NCBI GenBank assembly: GCA_010909165.1 | Contig: MU008199.1 | Location: 266,248 to 330,247 of the forward strand | Reading direction: 5' to 3' | From: Anthoceros angustus | Taxonomy: Eukaryota; Streptophyta; Anthocerotopsida; Anthocerotales; Anthocerotaceae | Length of the DNA: 64,000 bases | Shown here: in pieces, positions 1-10,011 of the stretch | How the letters are laid out: each line of letters starts with the position of its first letter | How positions within the stretch are numbered: the first letter of the stretch is position 1 | Translations under genes and position numbers: made by a program | Notes under the pieces: generated by a model | Databases searched by the model: none | What the model saw: only the letters and a program-made list of their open reading frames with translations | What the model was told of the DNA's origin: nothing

Positions 1-96
1 GGCCAGTGAGCAACCCCCGGTGGTCCCACAGAGGTGGACCCACCGGGGTCAAGAGAGGAAGGAGAGGAGGACTTGGTGGTTACCGCTGATTGTCGC

Positions 97-2263
97 CGTA
101 AACGATCCGTATTTGGAAACTCCCGCTGATTGTGTCTTTGAGTGATTTTTGTTTTTGCTAAGTTCGTGTCAATAAGAGCTGGGTTGTGATGAAGGAATAT
201 TTATAGTAGAAAGTGTCCTTGGCCTATGAGTTTTGGGGTTGTTTTCCGGGTTAAATAATAATCGGTCCTTGACTATGAACTCGATACTCCTTGGCCTTTG
301 CATCGGAATATTTAATAGAGGGCCTATATATGGGGGAGGGGTTCCTCATATTTGGCAGAGGTAATCAAGGCCATAGGCTAGTGGTCAAACCTACCGGGGC
401 GGTAGTTGATTAGTGTGTGGTCATTGACTGGGGTGTACGGTAGCTTTGTTCCGAAGACGGTAGGCGAATTGGAAGGGCGGTTGCGGAAGGAAGAAGCAGT
501 CGCGGAAGGAGGAAGTGGTCGCGGAAGCCGGCCGGTGGTAGGGGAATTTCAGGGGGATATAACCTTAAGAAATCTCGGAAAGGCACCAGGCGCGGCGGCT
601 GTAAAGGGCAGGCCCTTGTGGCGTCGGGAAGCTCGCGAGTCTCGGGAGGTAGGAACCCTGGGGGACTGACCAAGTTGGAAATTCTGAGGCGAGCTATTAG
701 CAGTTCGTGGCGCCATGCGCAATGAGGTTTCTGCAGGAGCATGGCGCCCAAGGCCGCAGTGGAAATTTCGACCGCCCAATGGCCAAATATGGACATTTGG
801 AGGGTCCGAAATGAGAATTGCGCTACTGGGACTTGGGTTCTGAAAAACGTGGAGCTATGTGAACCCAAGTCTGGTGCATGAGTGTGCTCGCCAGCTGAAG
901 GCTAAGTCACAAGGGGGAAGGAATCAAGGAAAGGCCACAGGATTGGGATGTGGACATTTTATTGGAGGATTTACCAGACCAGCGACGAGGAAGGAGGGCC
1001 CATGGATTCTGCAGAGAGACAAGGGCCAAAGCACTATTTCGTAGGAGGGGCGACATAACGAAAGGGGGGTAGTGGCATCATAGGAATAGAGCTTTGGATG
1101 GGATTTGGATAGGATGCCATCCTGGACCTAAGGCTGTCCGAAATTGTAGGGGCGTCTCTTTGCGTTCAGCCATTTTTAGGACCTAGAATTCTGGTGGGCT
1201 ATGAAGCCCCCACATATAAAGGCTTGGTTGTGCCCCTCACACGATAATTCCTCGGTTGAGATCCCCACGCCTATGGCTGGTTGGAAACGTCCTATTGATG
1301 AGGTGGTGCGCGAGACGCCCTAGGGTGGTCGAGAGCTTGCTCCGCAACCAGTGGGAGAGGGAGGGTGATAGAGCGTTCCTCACTGACAAAGGAGGAGGAA
1401 ATCGAGGGATTGGCGCGGGGCGGGTCTGGAGCTTGCTCGTAACGCCTGCTGTGACGCCCGAGAATTCTTCTTTCTCTTACCCTTTTTCCTGTTGGTTGTG
1501 TTCCAAAATTGAGAGAGAGAGAGAGTGTGTGTGGGTGGAAGCCTGAGGGGCGAATCGAGAGAGAGAGAGAGAGAGGATTGGGTGAAGGAGTGACTGAACA
1601 CTGTATGCAATGCGAGGTGTAAGAGGAGTTGAGAAGGAGAACTAATTAAGAAACTAACAGTGGAGATTTGTGTGGATCCAAGAGAATCTAAACCGATGCT
1701 GTTGGTGAAAGTGTGCACAAGAGGAAACAGCATTCCTTGTGGAATTGTGTGAGGGTGGCGCCCTTTGTGTGTGTGAGAGAGCGGTTGAGAGGGATCTGTG
1801 GAACTTTGGTCTCTAGGAATTGGTGTGTGCATGAAGTGCGGAGTGCAAAATAAAGTCTGGTCTGTGAGCAATGATAGCCGCCCATGGCAGGGATCCGCGG
1901 TACCGTGTGCCAGAAATAAGTTGCTAGGGTTTGGTGTGGGACCCACCTCGGTAGTCGTAGCAACTACCCGGTAGTGGTGAGAGCCACTGTGGTAGTAGCT
2001 CGGGAATGGGGGTTGTGGAATAAGATCTGTGGTCGGGGGATAAGATCTGTGGTAGCTGGACAAGTCGGGAGGTAGTAGTAGTTGAGTAGATAGGTAAGAG
2101 GAGTAATAGCAGGTAAGTCCTGACTTAGGTGAAGGTCAGTAGCGATAGAAGTTAGCGTCTCTTGGCACAAACCATTCCCTTGGGAGCGAATGCTAGGCCT
2201 ACAACGACATTGAGGGTGAATATGGACCTCATGGTGTCTCTAGACACAAGTTCACACTCCACA
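97..2263 (+). repeat. Stand-alone LTR, same family as the nested Ty3/gypsy LTRs
   Basis: This stretch matches, in reverse orientation, the two long terminal repeats at 11,448-13,189 and 18,759-20,367. Landmarks occur in the same order: the start (GTAAACGATC), a TATTTATAG box near 199-207, repeated 'ccttggcct' words, the block 'gagagcttgct', a GA-repeat, the block 'ccattcccttgggagcgaa', and the end CACTCCACA. Its plus-strand sense is opposite to the nested element. No tRNA-Asp-type primer site follows the 3' end and no clear polypurine tract precedes the 5' end, so it is more likely a solo LTR than part of a full element. Flanking 5-mers (gtcgc and ggccg) do not match, so no target duplication can be claimed. 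Open reading frames inside it, including a 227-codon antisense one, are not genes. Confidence 0.75.
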
Positions 2264-2761
2264 GGCCGCCGCCGGTAGTTCAACCTGACAGGGTCTCGGG
2301 AAGGGGAAGGGGCCCCGCATCGCGGATCATCCGATTGGGTGCGCCCGCTGTGACCAGATTGGGCCACCAAATGGGCGGAACCATGGGCACTTACACACGA
2401 GATAGGCGGAATAGAGGGAAATAGTGGGCGGCAGGCTAGGGCATTCTGAGCTGGCCACCAGCTCAGAATAGGAGTGTAATAAAGGTGCTGCCCTTGGGCG
2501 TAGTATAAGAGGGCAAAGGCTGCTCTAGTAAAGCATCTTTCTTTTGGGGTGGATATCGCGTTTCCTTATAGACCCTTGTGCGTCCTTTGCTAACGCGAGT
2601 CCTAAGTCACTAAGCAGGCACGAAAGCCCCGGAGAGATTGATCAAGGTCCTGGTGACGGACCCTAACGTGTGGTGGTGTGCGCAGGGGCGAACGACTAGA
2701 GACCCTTGCTCTTCCGGAGCCGGGAGTCGACGCCAGGCCGAACGCGGAGCCGTGGAACTCC
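2264..2761. other. Intergenic DNA, no gene seen
   Basis: No coding region is supported here. The stretch contains a perfect 12-bp inverted repeat (listed separately) and a TATA-like 'gtataagagg' near 2505 followed by a pyrimidine-rich leader. That arrangement resembles the U3/R boundary of an LTR, but no partner copy was found. Confidence 0.4.
2443..2469. repeat. Perfect 12-bp inverted repeat with 3-nt loop
   Basis: The arms ATTCTGAGCTGG (2443-2454) and CCAGCTCAGAAT (2458-2469) are exact reverse complements around CCA. It could form a strong hairpin. The function is unknown, and it lies about 50 bp upstream of a TATA-like sequence. Confidence 0.7.
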
Positions 2762-3073
2762 GGGAGGCGTGTAGAGGGACGGAGGCTGGAATGACGGAGG
2801 TCCGGACCACGCACCCACCCACTCTTTTCCAACAAACGCTGAGTGTTGTGGGAGTGGTAAGGAAGGCGGACTAGACGAAACGTAGGACGGACTGGTAGAA
2901 TACGGACGCGAACGAGTGTAAGGGTATTAAAGCCCAATGTACTTAGACTAATACACTTAGTCTAAGTTAGGTGTCAGTTAAGTATCATTAGTTTAGCTAA
3001 AGCTAATCACTAGGAAGCTTCTTGTGCTCCTTCCTAGGGGCTTCTGTGAGCTTCCTAGGGAGCCTATTGAGGG

Positions 3074-3080
3074 TATAAAT
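3074..3080 (+). promoter_or_regulatory. TATA box (TATAAAT), unit 1
   Basis: GGGTATAAATGCCC is conserved in both tandem units upstream of a CT-rich leader and the methyltransferase-like coding region. It is a plausible core promoter by sequence only. Confidence 0.45.
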
Positions 3081-3289
3081 GCCCTCCAAGCCTCATCTCA
3101 ATGTGAGAGAGTTACTCTTGCCTCCTCCTCTCCTCTCCTCTTTCCACCATCATGGGCTGCCATACGATCCTTCAACGAGTCCTTAAACGTTTGGCCACGC
3201 CGGGCCTATTCGGCGGACGTTAAGAGTAGTTAGTAGTAAAACCGCGAGCGCGCGCGATCTGAGTCAGAAACGGCCACAACGGTGAGGTG

Positions 3290-3943
3290 AGAATTGGTTG
3301 AGAGGTGCCAAACGGAACCTATCATTCTCTTGGGAACGGACCCCTTACTACAATGACACGGGACCATGCGCGCCCGGCTGGCCGTCAGCAAAAGTCGCGC
3401 CACAGTGCTCGCATTTGCTATGAGCGATGGAAAGGGTTGACAACGCTGCGAGAAGGCGTGGAACATAAATATAACCAGATGATAGGGTGGTATGCCCATA
3501 TCAAAAGCCAATAAGATTGTTGAAGAAGCTCATTGAGCTATACACTATGGAAGGCGAGTGGGTCTTAGACGGGTGTGCAGGCTCTGAGTCAGGAATGGTA
3601 GCAGCTCTCAAGTCTGGGTGTCATTTCAATAGACGTAGATCCCAGAGCAGTTCAGTTCATGGATCTACGACTGAATAATTTGGACGCCTGGCCGAACGAG
3701 GAGGAGGTGGTGGGAGAGATCGAAGGCTATGCAGGACCCAAGACGTTTAGTAAAGAGCCGATGGTGAACTCACTCGCAGGTGGCCGGGGCAGTTTTGTGG
3801 CTCTGAAGCGGCGTGCATTCCGCAAGAGAGCCACATCTGGAGATGTGATAGAGCCACTGATGTTGGGTGTTGTGGGAGATGTGTGCAGTGCATTGGCGGA
3901 TGGTGAGAAAAGCTGCAGAGACGTCATGGGCGGAGGCGTGTAG
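3290..3943 (+). pseudogene. Beta-class amino-methyltransferase-like fragment, copy 1
   Basis: Three methyltransferase signatures occur in the order IV-X-I. At 3321-3351 the sequence reads I-I-L-L-G-T-D-P and then Y-Y-N-D after a frame change inside a C-run (DPPY-like catalytic motif). At 3506-3540 is a K-P-x-x-L-L-K-K-L-I motif X. At 3562-3594 is V-L-D-G-C-A-G-S-x-S-G, the AdoMet-binding motif I, followed by I-D-V-D-P in a shifted frame. This order is typical of beta-class N6-adenine/N4-cytosine methyltransferases (N6_N4_Mtase family). At least two frame changes are needed, so this copy is not translatable as it stands. The N-terminal portion is short or missing. It may belong to a mobile element or be a decayed gene; the target base cannot be predicted. 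Confidence 0.55.
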
Positions 3944-4236
3944 GCAGGGCGGAGGCCCTGATGGAGCAGCGGAGGTGGGACGCACGCACCACTCCACTCT
4001 TTTCCAACAAGCGAAAGTGTTGTGGGAGTGGTAAGGCGACTAGACTAAACGTGGGGCGGGTGGTAGAATCTGGGACGAGCAGTGTAAGGGTATTAAAGCC
4101 CAATGTACTTAGACTAATACAGTCTAAGTTAGGTGTCGATTAAGTATCATTAGTTTAGCTAAAGCTAATCACTAGGAAGCTTCTTGTGCTCCTTCCTAGG
4201 GGCTTCTGTGAGCTTCCTAGGGAGCCCTATTGAGGG

Positions 4237-4243
4237 TATAAAT
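4237..4243 (+). promoter_or_regulatory. TATA box (TATAAAT), unit 2
   Basis: This is the same box and context as at 3074, carried by the second tandem unit. Confidence 0.45.
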
Positions 4244-4439
4244 GCCCTCCAAGCCTCATCTCAATGTGAGAGTTACTCTTGCCTCCTCCTCTCTCTCCTC
4301 TTTCCACCATCATGGGTCGCCATACGATCCTTCAACGAGTCCCAACGCGTTTGGCCATGCCCTATTCAAGGACGTTAAGAGTAGTTAGTAGTAAACCGAT
4401 GGCCGCGGTCGAAGCAACAACGGTGAGGTGAGAATTGGT

Positions 4440-5213
4440 TGAGAGGTGCCAAACCAACCTATCATTCTCTTGGGAACGGACCCTTACAATGACACGGGAC
4501 CATGCGCCCGGTGGCCGTCCCGGAAAGTCGCGCCACAGTCCCGCAATTTGTTATGAGCGATGGAAAGGGTTGACAACGCTGCGAGAAGGCGTGGAACATA
4601 AGGCGTATTTATAACCCGAGATGATAGGGTGGTATGCCCATATCAAAAGCCAATAAGATTGTTGAAGAAGCTCATTGAGCTATACACTATGGAAGCGAGT
4701 GGGTCTTAGAGCGGGTGTCTGCGAGCTCAGTGAATGGTAGCAGCTCTCAAGTGGGTGTCATTTCAATAGACGTAGATCCCAGGCGATTCGGTTCATGGAT
4801 CTCTGTTGTGAATAATTTGGACGCCTTTGGCGAGCGAGGAGGAGGTGGTGGGAGAGATCGAAGGCTATGCAGGACCCAAGACGTTTAGTAAAGAGCCGAT
4901 GGTGAACTCACTCGCAGGTGGCCGGGGCAGTTTTGTGGCTCTGAAGCGGCGTGCATTCCGCAAGAGAGCCACATCTGGAGATGTGATAGAGCCACTGATG
5001 TTGGGTGTTGTGGGAGATGTGTGTGCAGGTGCATTGGCAGATGGTGAGAAAACTGCAGGAGACGTCATGGGCGAGACGCGTGCAGATGATAACCTGGGTG
5101 TAGCACTCGCATTTGGGCACGATGATGGGGAAGAGCAGGCTCCCATTGAGTCGTTGACCGAGAAGTATGATCCACCAGTGGACTCCCCTGCCAGCGCATG
5201 GGTGGACAGCTAG
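4440..5213 (+). pseudogene. Beta-class amino-methyltransferase-like fragment, copy 2
   Basis: This is the second copy of the methyltransferase-like region. The catalytic segment at 4461-4493 reads I-I-L-L-G-T-D-P-Y-N-D in one frame, one residue shorter than a DPPY motif. Motif X (about 4655-4690) is intact, but the AdoMet loop (about 4700-4740) is broken by several small indels. From 4827 to 5213 an open frame of 128 codons covers the C-terminal extension. It begins with an acidic stretch, includes S-G-D-V-I-E-P-L-M, and ends in an acidic, proline-containing tail at a TAG. The extension is unrecognised. The copy is probably non-functional, and it shows how far the protein originally ran beyond the truncated copy 1. 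Confidence 0.5.
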
Positions 5214-6587
5214 AAACAATTTCTAGCATCTAAATCGTTTGGTGGGGATGTGCGTGGAGGATGCGATTGACAAGCATAGTTGCGTTTTACTTGTTGGACT
5301 CTTGAACAATAGATTTGTGTTTTGACTTGTAGTGAGGCATACATGTCTGGCACACCAGCCTCGACACCGAATAGCCGGTGCTAAGGTGGCTATTCGGTGC
5401 TATCCCGTTGCCTTAAAGTGTCCCGTGGTCCTTCGTTGCTAGCCTTCCAGCATTCATGTTTGAGCATTGTCACTCTTCATGATGCTGAAACATTTGTTCA
5501 TTGACAATCTGAAACAGCTGATTGATAACTCGAAACGGGTGAATGACCACACTGCAGCGCAGTCCTTTTACTCATTCCTTGTTTACCCATATATGCGACA
5601 GCACATTGTCGTGCACGACACGTGATGGTGAACCAAAACCCTGAAGCCGCTGCCATTCCAAATCTCCACGTTGTGGAGCATGGTCTGCCATTGTAGCGAA
5701 ATGGCTTTGCATCCAAACCCCATCTGAACAAGTCCAGTCGTGCGCGGAAGCAGAAGCACTTTGGATGAGCGAGGAGGCGATTGGGTGAACACATTCATGC
5801 TATTCAATGTTACATGGCGAGACGACTGCCATGTCCCACGGCAGAGGGAAAGGCACGTTTTCTCCTATTGTGCGCCAAAGGCATCGTACCGCGTGCAGTG
5901 CGCTGGCACTGTGTGTCCGACGTGTGTGATGTATGTGTGGTGTGTGTGAGGACAACGGACGTCAAGACATGAAATTAGCTGTGGGTCACGGCGGCATCAT
6001 TGCCCAATCACCGGCAACGGGCGGTATGGCGCGATTCTGAATTGGGCATCACGGCGCCCGATGCGGGCGCCCGGGATTCAGCAAGAACGCCGCGTGAGTG
6101 GGTAGATAAAAGGGCATAGGCCGCGTAGGAAGGCGGATTGCTGATGTCTGTTCGATTGAGCGGCCATACGGATCCCAAGGGGTTCTTTCGTGGGCGAGCT
6201 TTGGCAAAGGGGGAGTGAGGGGTTTTTGCCAGGAATAGGACAAGAACTCGTTTTCACATCAGCAATCCCTTTCAGAGCTTAGCCTGGCAGTTGTGCGCGT
6301 CAAAGAACGGCGGATGACCCAGGCGGAACGCCGACGGAAGGACCGTGACACAGTCGAGATAAGTCAATGGTGGAAATTGCTAAGAAAGCTATAGATTATT
6401 CTGTGCTGTTCTATGCGGGTCGATCCATCCTTCACCTGGCCGCCTTGGCGGAACTAGAACCCGCGATTCGGCAGACCGTGGGACAAGTGATTGACAAGCC
6501 GCTCTGAAGTGGTGATTGAAGGAGGCACCAACACCGACTTTGATGGAATGCCGTACATAGTCTCTCGCAGGGGACGAGAGTGAGAGG
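5214..6587. other. Intergenic DNA, no gene seen
   Basis: Short open frames here lack any recognisable motif or conserved composition. The only structure noted is a perfect inverted repeat at 5365-5399. A CG-rich patch at about 5990-6075 contains complementary 8-mers (TGCCCAAT and ATTGGGCA). Confidence 0.4.
5365..5399. repeat. Perfect 12-bp inverted repeat, 11-nt loop
   Basis: CACCGAATAGCC (5365-5376) and GGCTATTCGGTG (5388-5399) are exact reverse complements. The function is unknown; it may be the footprint of a small inverted-repeat element. Confidence 0.65.
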
Positions 6588-6932
6588 GTGATGGTGTTCT
6601 TGCTCTCTGGCTGGACAAACGAAAGTACACCTATCCAAGAAGCTCGCAGTCCCACTGTCCAGTATCCCTCAGTCTACAGATTAAGAGGACGGTTCGAGTG
6701 GAGTCAAAGTCCCATCCGCTCCATCGCATTTGAAGAAAGTTGTGGCGGAGCAAGAATGGAGTACGAGGCGCCGCCTAGCAAGAACGATGTGTTCACCGGA
6801 CGGCATGGTAGCATGTCACTTGCCGACTTTGAAGAGAAGTTCAGGTGGGCAATCGATGAGATGGTGCTCAAATACAAATTTGAGTTCACACCCGAGATGG
6901 CATTAAGGAAAATGAGCACCTTCCTAGCGTGA
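6588..6932 (+). CDS. Unidentified N-terminal part of a retrotransposon gag region
   Basis: This is an open frame of 114 codons directly upstream of a zinc-knuckle gag frame. Its second half (S-L-A-D-F-E-E-K-F-R-W-A-I-D-E-M onward) has the amphipathic, charged character of retrotransposon capsid proteins, and it stops 33 bp before the next ATG. It is probably the front end of the same gag gene, separated by a stop or frame change. The first 50 residues may not be coding. The assignment rests on position and composition only. Confidence 0.4.
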   Translation: MMVFLLSGWTNESTPIQEARSPTVQYPSVYRLRGRFEWSQSPIRSIAFEESCGGARMEYEAPPSKNDVFTGRHGSMSLADFEEKFRWAIDEMVLKYKFEFTPEMALRKMSTFLA

Positions 6933-6965
6933 GAAGCGACTTGTTGCTGTGGACCTGATCAAATC

Positions 6966-7730
6966 TTGCAGGATGCACGGACTTTGGCGAGGGCGAGAAG
7001 GGCTAAGAAGACGTCAAAGGGAAGTGAAGAGGAAGAGGCGTCAAGCTCCATGCAAGGTGATGCAATCACGTATTTAGTGGATGAAATGTTTGCCAAGTTT
7101 GGGGAGATGTTTCCGGTATCCTCCATAGAAAAGATACAAGAACTGTCAAAGTTCGTCATCAAGCCCAATGAACCCCTCAGGTCCGCCTATCTGAGGCTAA
7201 GGCAACTGGTGAAGGACACACGAGTGAAGACGATGCAAGAAGCTGCCCAAATATACATAGCTGCGCTTCCGGGCAGGCAAAGGAGAGTGATTGCCAACTT
7301 CCTTCACATGATGCACGGTGCTGATTATGAGTTAGAGCAGGCCTACGAGATGGCTGAAAGGGTCATGAAAGGTGATGCTGTGACCACTGCGTACTGGGAA
7401 GAACATAACCTGGTGAGGACACATCAACCTGCTTCGAACACGCACCGGTTCAAAGGAAGAAACGTGCCTCGGGAGCCAACGCAGGCAAACGCTATGCAGA
7501 GGAGTTCCCCCACTAAGGAGCGTGCAGTCAACAGTGCAGCCACTACCAAGGCAACGGTGAAGTGCCTACGGTGCAGAGGGCCGCACAAAGCCTACGAGTG
7601 CGAATATCGACTCGGTGGAGCCAAGGAAAAGGAGGCGTGCAGAGCCTGTGCCAAGACAGGGCACACGGAGGCAGCATGCTGGCAGGCCCATCCCGAGTTT
7701 AAACCTAGGCGTCGGGAGCGACAAAGCTAA
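6966..7730 (+). CDS. Retrotransposon gag with two CCHC-type zinc knuckles
   Basis: This open frame of 254 codons starts with a basic, acidic-patch region (R-A-R-R-A-K-K then E-E-E-E). It continues with a helix-rich capsid-like section around residues 40-140 and ends in two zinc knuckles around residues 198-236. These are C-L-R-C-x3-H-x4-C (slightly short) and C-R-A-C-A-K-T-G-H-T-E-A-A-C, a perfect C-x2-C-x4-H-x4-C. Zinc knuckles of this spacing are the nucleic-acid-binding part of LTR-retrotransposon gag proteins. The frame ends with a basic tail and TAA. The protease-like region follows within 500 bp on the same strand, which supports a gag-protease order. No reverse transcriptase follows, so the element is truncated or non-autonomous. 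Confidence 0.75.
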   Translation: MQDARTLARARRAKKTSKGSEEEEASSSMQGDAITYLVDEMFAKFGEMFPVSSIEKIQELSKFVIKPNEPLRSAYLRLRQLVKDTRVKTMQEAAQIYIAALPGRQRRVIANFLHMMHGADYELEQAYEMAERVMKGDAVTTAYWEEHNLVRTHQPASNTHRFKGRNVPREPTQANAMQRSSPTKERAVNSAATTKATVKCLRCRGPHKAYECEYRLGGAKEKEACRACAKTGHTEAACWQAHPEFKPRRRERQS

Positions 7731-7854
7731 GTCGATTGGGTTATACCCGAAAGCGTTGTTTAGCGGCGCATAGGCTGCAAGAACATGCAAAGCATGAGCG
7801 ATGTGAGAGTCCGCGCGCCCGTCAAGAATATGACTTTGACACGAGGTATACGCG

Positions 7855-8163
7855 TTGATGGCCCCAAGGGCAACGGCTGGCACGAGCTTAGGGAATTCTA
7901 TTCAAAGAAAGAAGTCTGAGGAAAGAAACCAGCTCAAGATGCCCAAGTCCTTCAGGCAGAGTGAGGAGGATGAAGGAGTGTCGTCTCAGGCTAAGAAGGC
8001 ACCAATTGTCGAAGTCATGCTTGAAAGGGCAATGGATGCACCCGTGGTGAGCTTGCGAGATCTGGGAGTAAGAACGCAACCTTTCAAGCAAGTCATGCAA
8101 GCCTGGATGAGAAAGGAGTCTCTGGAAGGAGGCGTGGTGCCTGGACGGTTAGTTTACAGGTGA
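7855..8163 (+). CDS. Linker between gag and protease, unidentified
   Basis: This is an open frame of 102 codons rich in charged residues, lying between the zinc-knuckle gag and the protease-like region. The segment P-V-V-S-L-R-D-L-G-V-R-T resembles the conserved linker found just before retropepsin domains in some Ty3/gypsy polyproteins. It was probably part of one long polyprotein frame that is now broken. No enzymatic motif is visible. Confidence 0.4.
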   Translation: MMAPRATAGTSLGNSIQRKKSEERNQLKMPKSFRQSEEDEGVSSQAKKAPIVEVMLERAMDAPVVSLRDLGVRTQPFKQVMQAWMRKESLEGGVVPGRLVYR

Positions 8164-8200
8164 TCATTTGAAACCAGCGAGGTAAAGGAGGCATCGCCAT

Positions 8201-8745
8201 GGTGAACAATCAGAACCTGGAAGTCACCGTTGATGGCTTTGCATCAAAATGCGTGTTGGTCGACACTGTGATCCGGTTGCTTGAGCAAGGGAGCTAACCC
8301 AGATGGAAGTAAGTGGCGAGGTGCAGTGCGCATCACCACCTCCGCAGGGACTAAAGAGCAGGTGATGGGCATAACCCGCGATCCAGTGCGAATTGAGCTC
8401 AAACCAGGCACCGAAGACTCCACTGTTATCGAAGTACGGTGCTTGGTGTCTGATGCTAGAAATTACGACGTGTTGCTCGGTGCTGATGCCACTCACGGTC
8501 CGGCGATGGGGGTGGATCCATTGCACTCAGTAGCGTTTTACAGACCGCGATGGCAAGAAGGAGATTTCACACATGTGGCAAGAATACCGTTGGACATGCG
8601 TCGACGTGATGAACGGTCGGGGGCCATGACGACGTTCACAGTCAGTACGCAGAAGGATAGACCGCCACACTTCCCAGTCAACATGGTGGGTTGTGGAACG
8701 CCAAATTTTGGGTCCACGGTTAGAAGAGGGGCGGATGCCTCTTAG
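8201..8745 (+). pseudogene. Retropepsin-like aspartic protease of the gag element
   Basis: From the ATG at 8201 the frame reads V-T-V-D-G-F-A-S-K-C-V-L-V-D-T, a retropepsin active-site context in which the usual D-S/T-G is D-T-V. That frame stops at 8273-8275. A second frame from 8281 continues with I-T-T-S-A-G-T-K and then N-Y-D-V-L-L-G-A-D, the conserved C-terminal hydrophobic-G element of these proteases. It ends at 8745. The frame break and the missing active-site glycine argue that the enzyme is inactive. A T/C-rich tract with 'caccaacag' follows at 8764-8802 and could be mistaken for a splice acceptor. Confidence 0.55.
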
Positions 8746-10011
8746 TTTTGTTCATATTAGTTAGGTTTTCTTTTTCTTTTTTTTCTTTTTCTCACCAACA
8801 GATCATTGACGGAAGACAAAGAACGAAGTGGCAAGTGGAGAAGCGGGACAGGATTGCGCCCGATCGACGGATGTAAAGGAGGAAAACGGATTCAAAATGG
8901 GTCCAACTTAGAAAGGATGAGGTCCTGACGGGAGGTCCCACAGAGGTCCGGAAAGTTTCTGTGAGAGGAGGTTCGCAGGAGGCCGAACCCGCAAGGAGGA
9001 GGGTTGGTGCCGCCCAGTGGCGCGGCGCGCCAGTCACGCCCCGCCCACCGACATGCAATGAGTAAGGTTCTTACTCCACCGAAGACGCCATGAGAGGCTC
9101 TACAGCGCCAAAGCGCAAATTCCAGATAGAGCGGGTTGAGCAGCAGTGCCAGAGGAAGGAGAAGAAGAAGGAGGGAGCGCATGCATATATAGAGAAAGTC
9201 CTTGGCCGGAGGAGGAAATCAGGCCCTTGGCCTTCTGAGGGTTTCATGGAAGATGAAGCGGGCGGGTTAGGGTCACACGTGGGACCGACCTTTTGCATGT
9301 CTCGATGATTTTCTTCGACTTTGGGAATTGGTGTACGAGGAATTTCTTCCTTGGCCTTCGTGGTTGAGGAATTTCTAACGTCCATTGAAGAGAAAGGTCC
9401 TTGGCCTTGGACAGGGAAATTTTTGTCCTTGGCCTTTGGGTGTGAAAATCCTCCTCACCCTATATATGTAAGTGGCAAGGGAGTGTTTAGCTCATTCGAG
9501 GACAGAGGACGGAGGACGGAGAGGAGCCGTCTGAGACACTGGAGAACACTTAGAAGAATTTGAGGAGAAAAGATCGACAAGCAGGGATTTTTGGAGAAGA
9601 TCGACCGCCCGGCAGTGGAAGTGAGATGAAGACGCGCAATCGGAGGTGTGCGCAAGGCGCCCAAAGAAGGAGGGAGCGAGTCACAAGAAGGAGAAGAAGA
9701 AGAAAAGCGAAGGAGAAGCCCGAGAAGGATCGCCGAGAAGGAGGGGCCGGGATTTTTGTAGCCAGTGCAAGTCTCCAGAGACTTATGGGATTTTCGACAA
9801 AGGCTGTCAATAAAAATGTGCAGCCCAAAGGGTTTACGATAGGCATTGGGCCTATTCTAATGTGGAATTGGTTGAGTCTTGCTACAGCACCGAATCGACG
9901 AGGAGAAACAGAGGACGGAGGAACGCGGATGATCCAAGGGATGGACGCCCAAAGACATTCGTAAGGTGTATGGGAGGCCGAAGCAAAGAGTGATGGTGGG
10001 CTCAAGGAGGA
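8746..10011. other. Probable LTR or untranslated part of the gag element
   Basis: There is no conserved coding region here. It contains a pyrimidine tract (8764-8795), repeated 'ccttggcct' words (9200-9440) like those in the LTR family at 97-2263, and a TATA-like CCTATATATGTAAG at about 9459-9472 followed by a purine-rich stretch. This looks like an LTR U3/R region, but I could not pair it with a second copy. Confidence 0.35.

Larger units (their letters stand above)
2762..5213 (+). repeat. Two-unit direct tandem duplication of about 1.2 kb
   Basis: Unit 1 (about 2762-3931) and unit 2 (about 3932-5213) match along their whole length. Both start near 'ggaggcgtgtag', then share 'actcttttccaacaa', a promoter-like leader ('tgtaagggtattaaagccc', a TATAAAT box, 'gcctcatctcaatgtgaga'), and a methyltransferase-like coding region. 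They differ mostly by deletions of 1-6 bp. The unit 1 coding end is cut at the junction, while unit 2 continues into a longer acidic tail. The unit could be a transposon fragment or a host gene with its promoter; no terminal repeats or target duplications were identified. Confidence 0.8.

Noticed and set aside
1380-2063. 227-codon minus-strand open frame
   Set aside because: It lies inside the LTR at 97-2263 and corresponds to the same antisense LTR sequence; no protein motif.
8746-8805. Intron acceptor after the protease-like region
   Set aside because: The pyrimidine tract and CAACAG look like a 3' splice site, but no donor or downstream coding exon was found.
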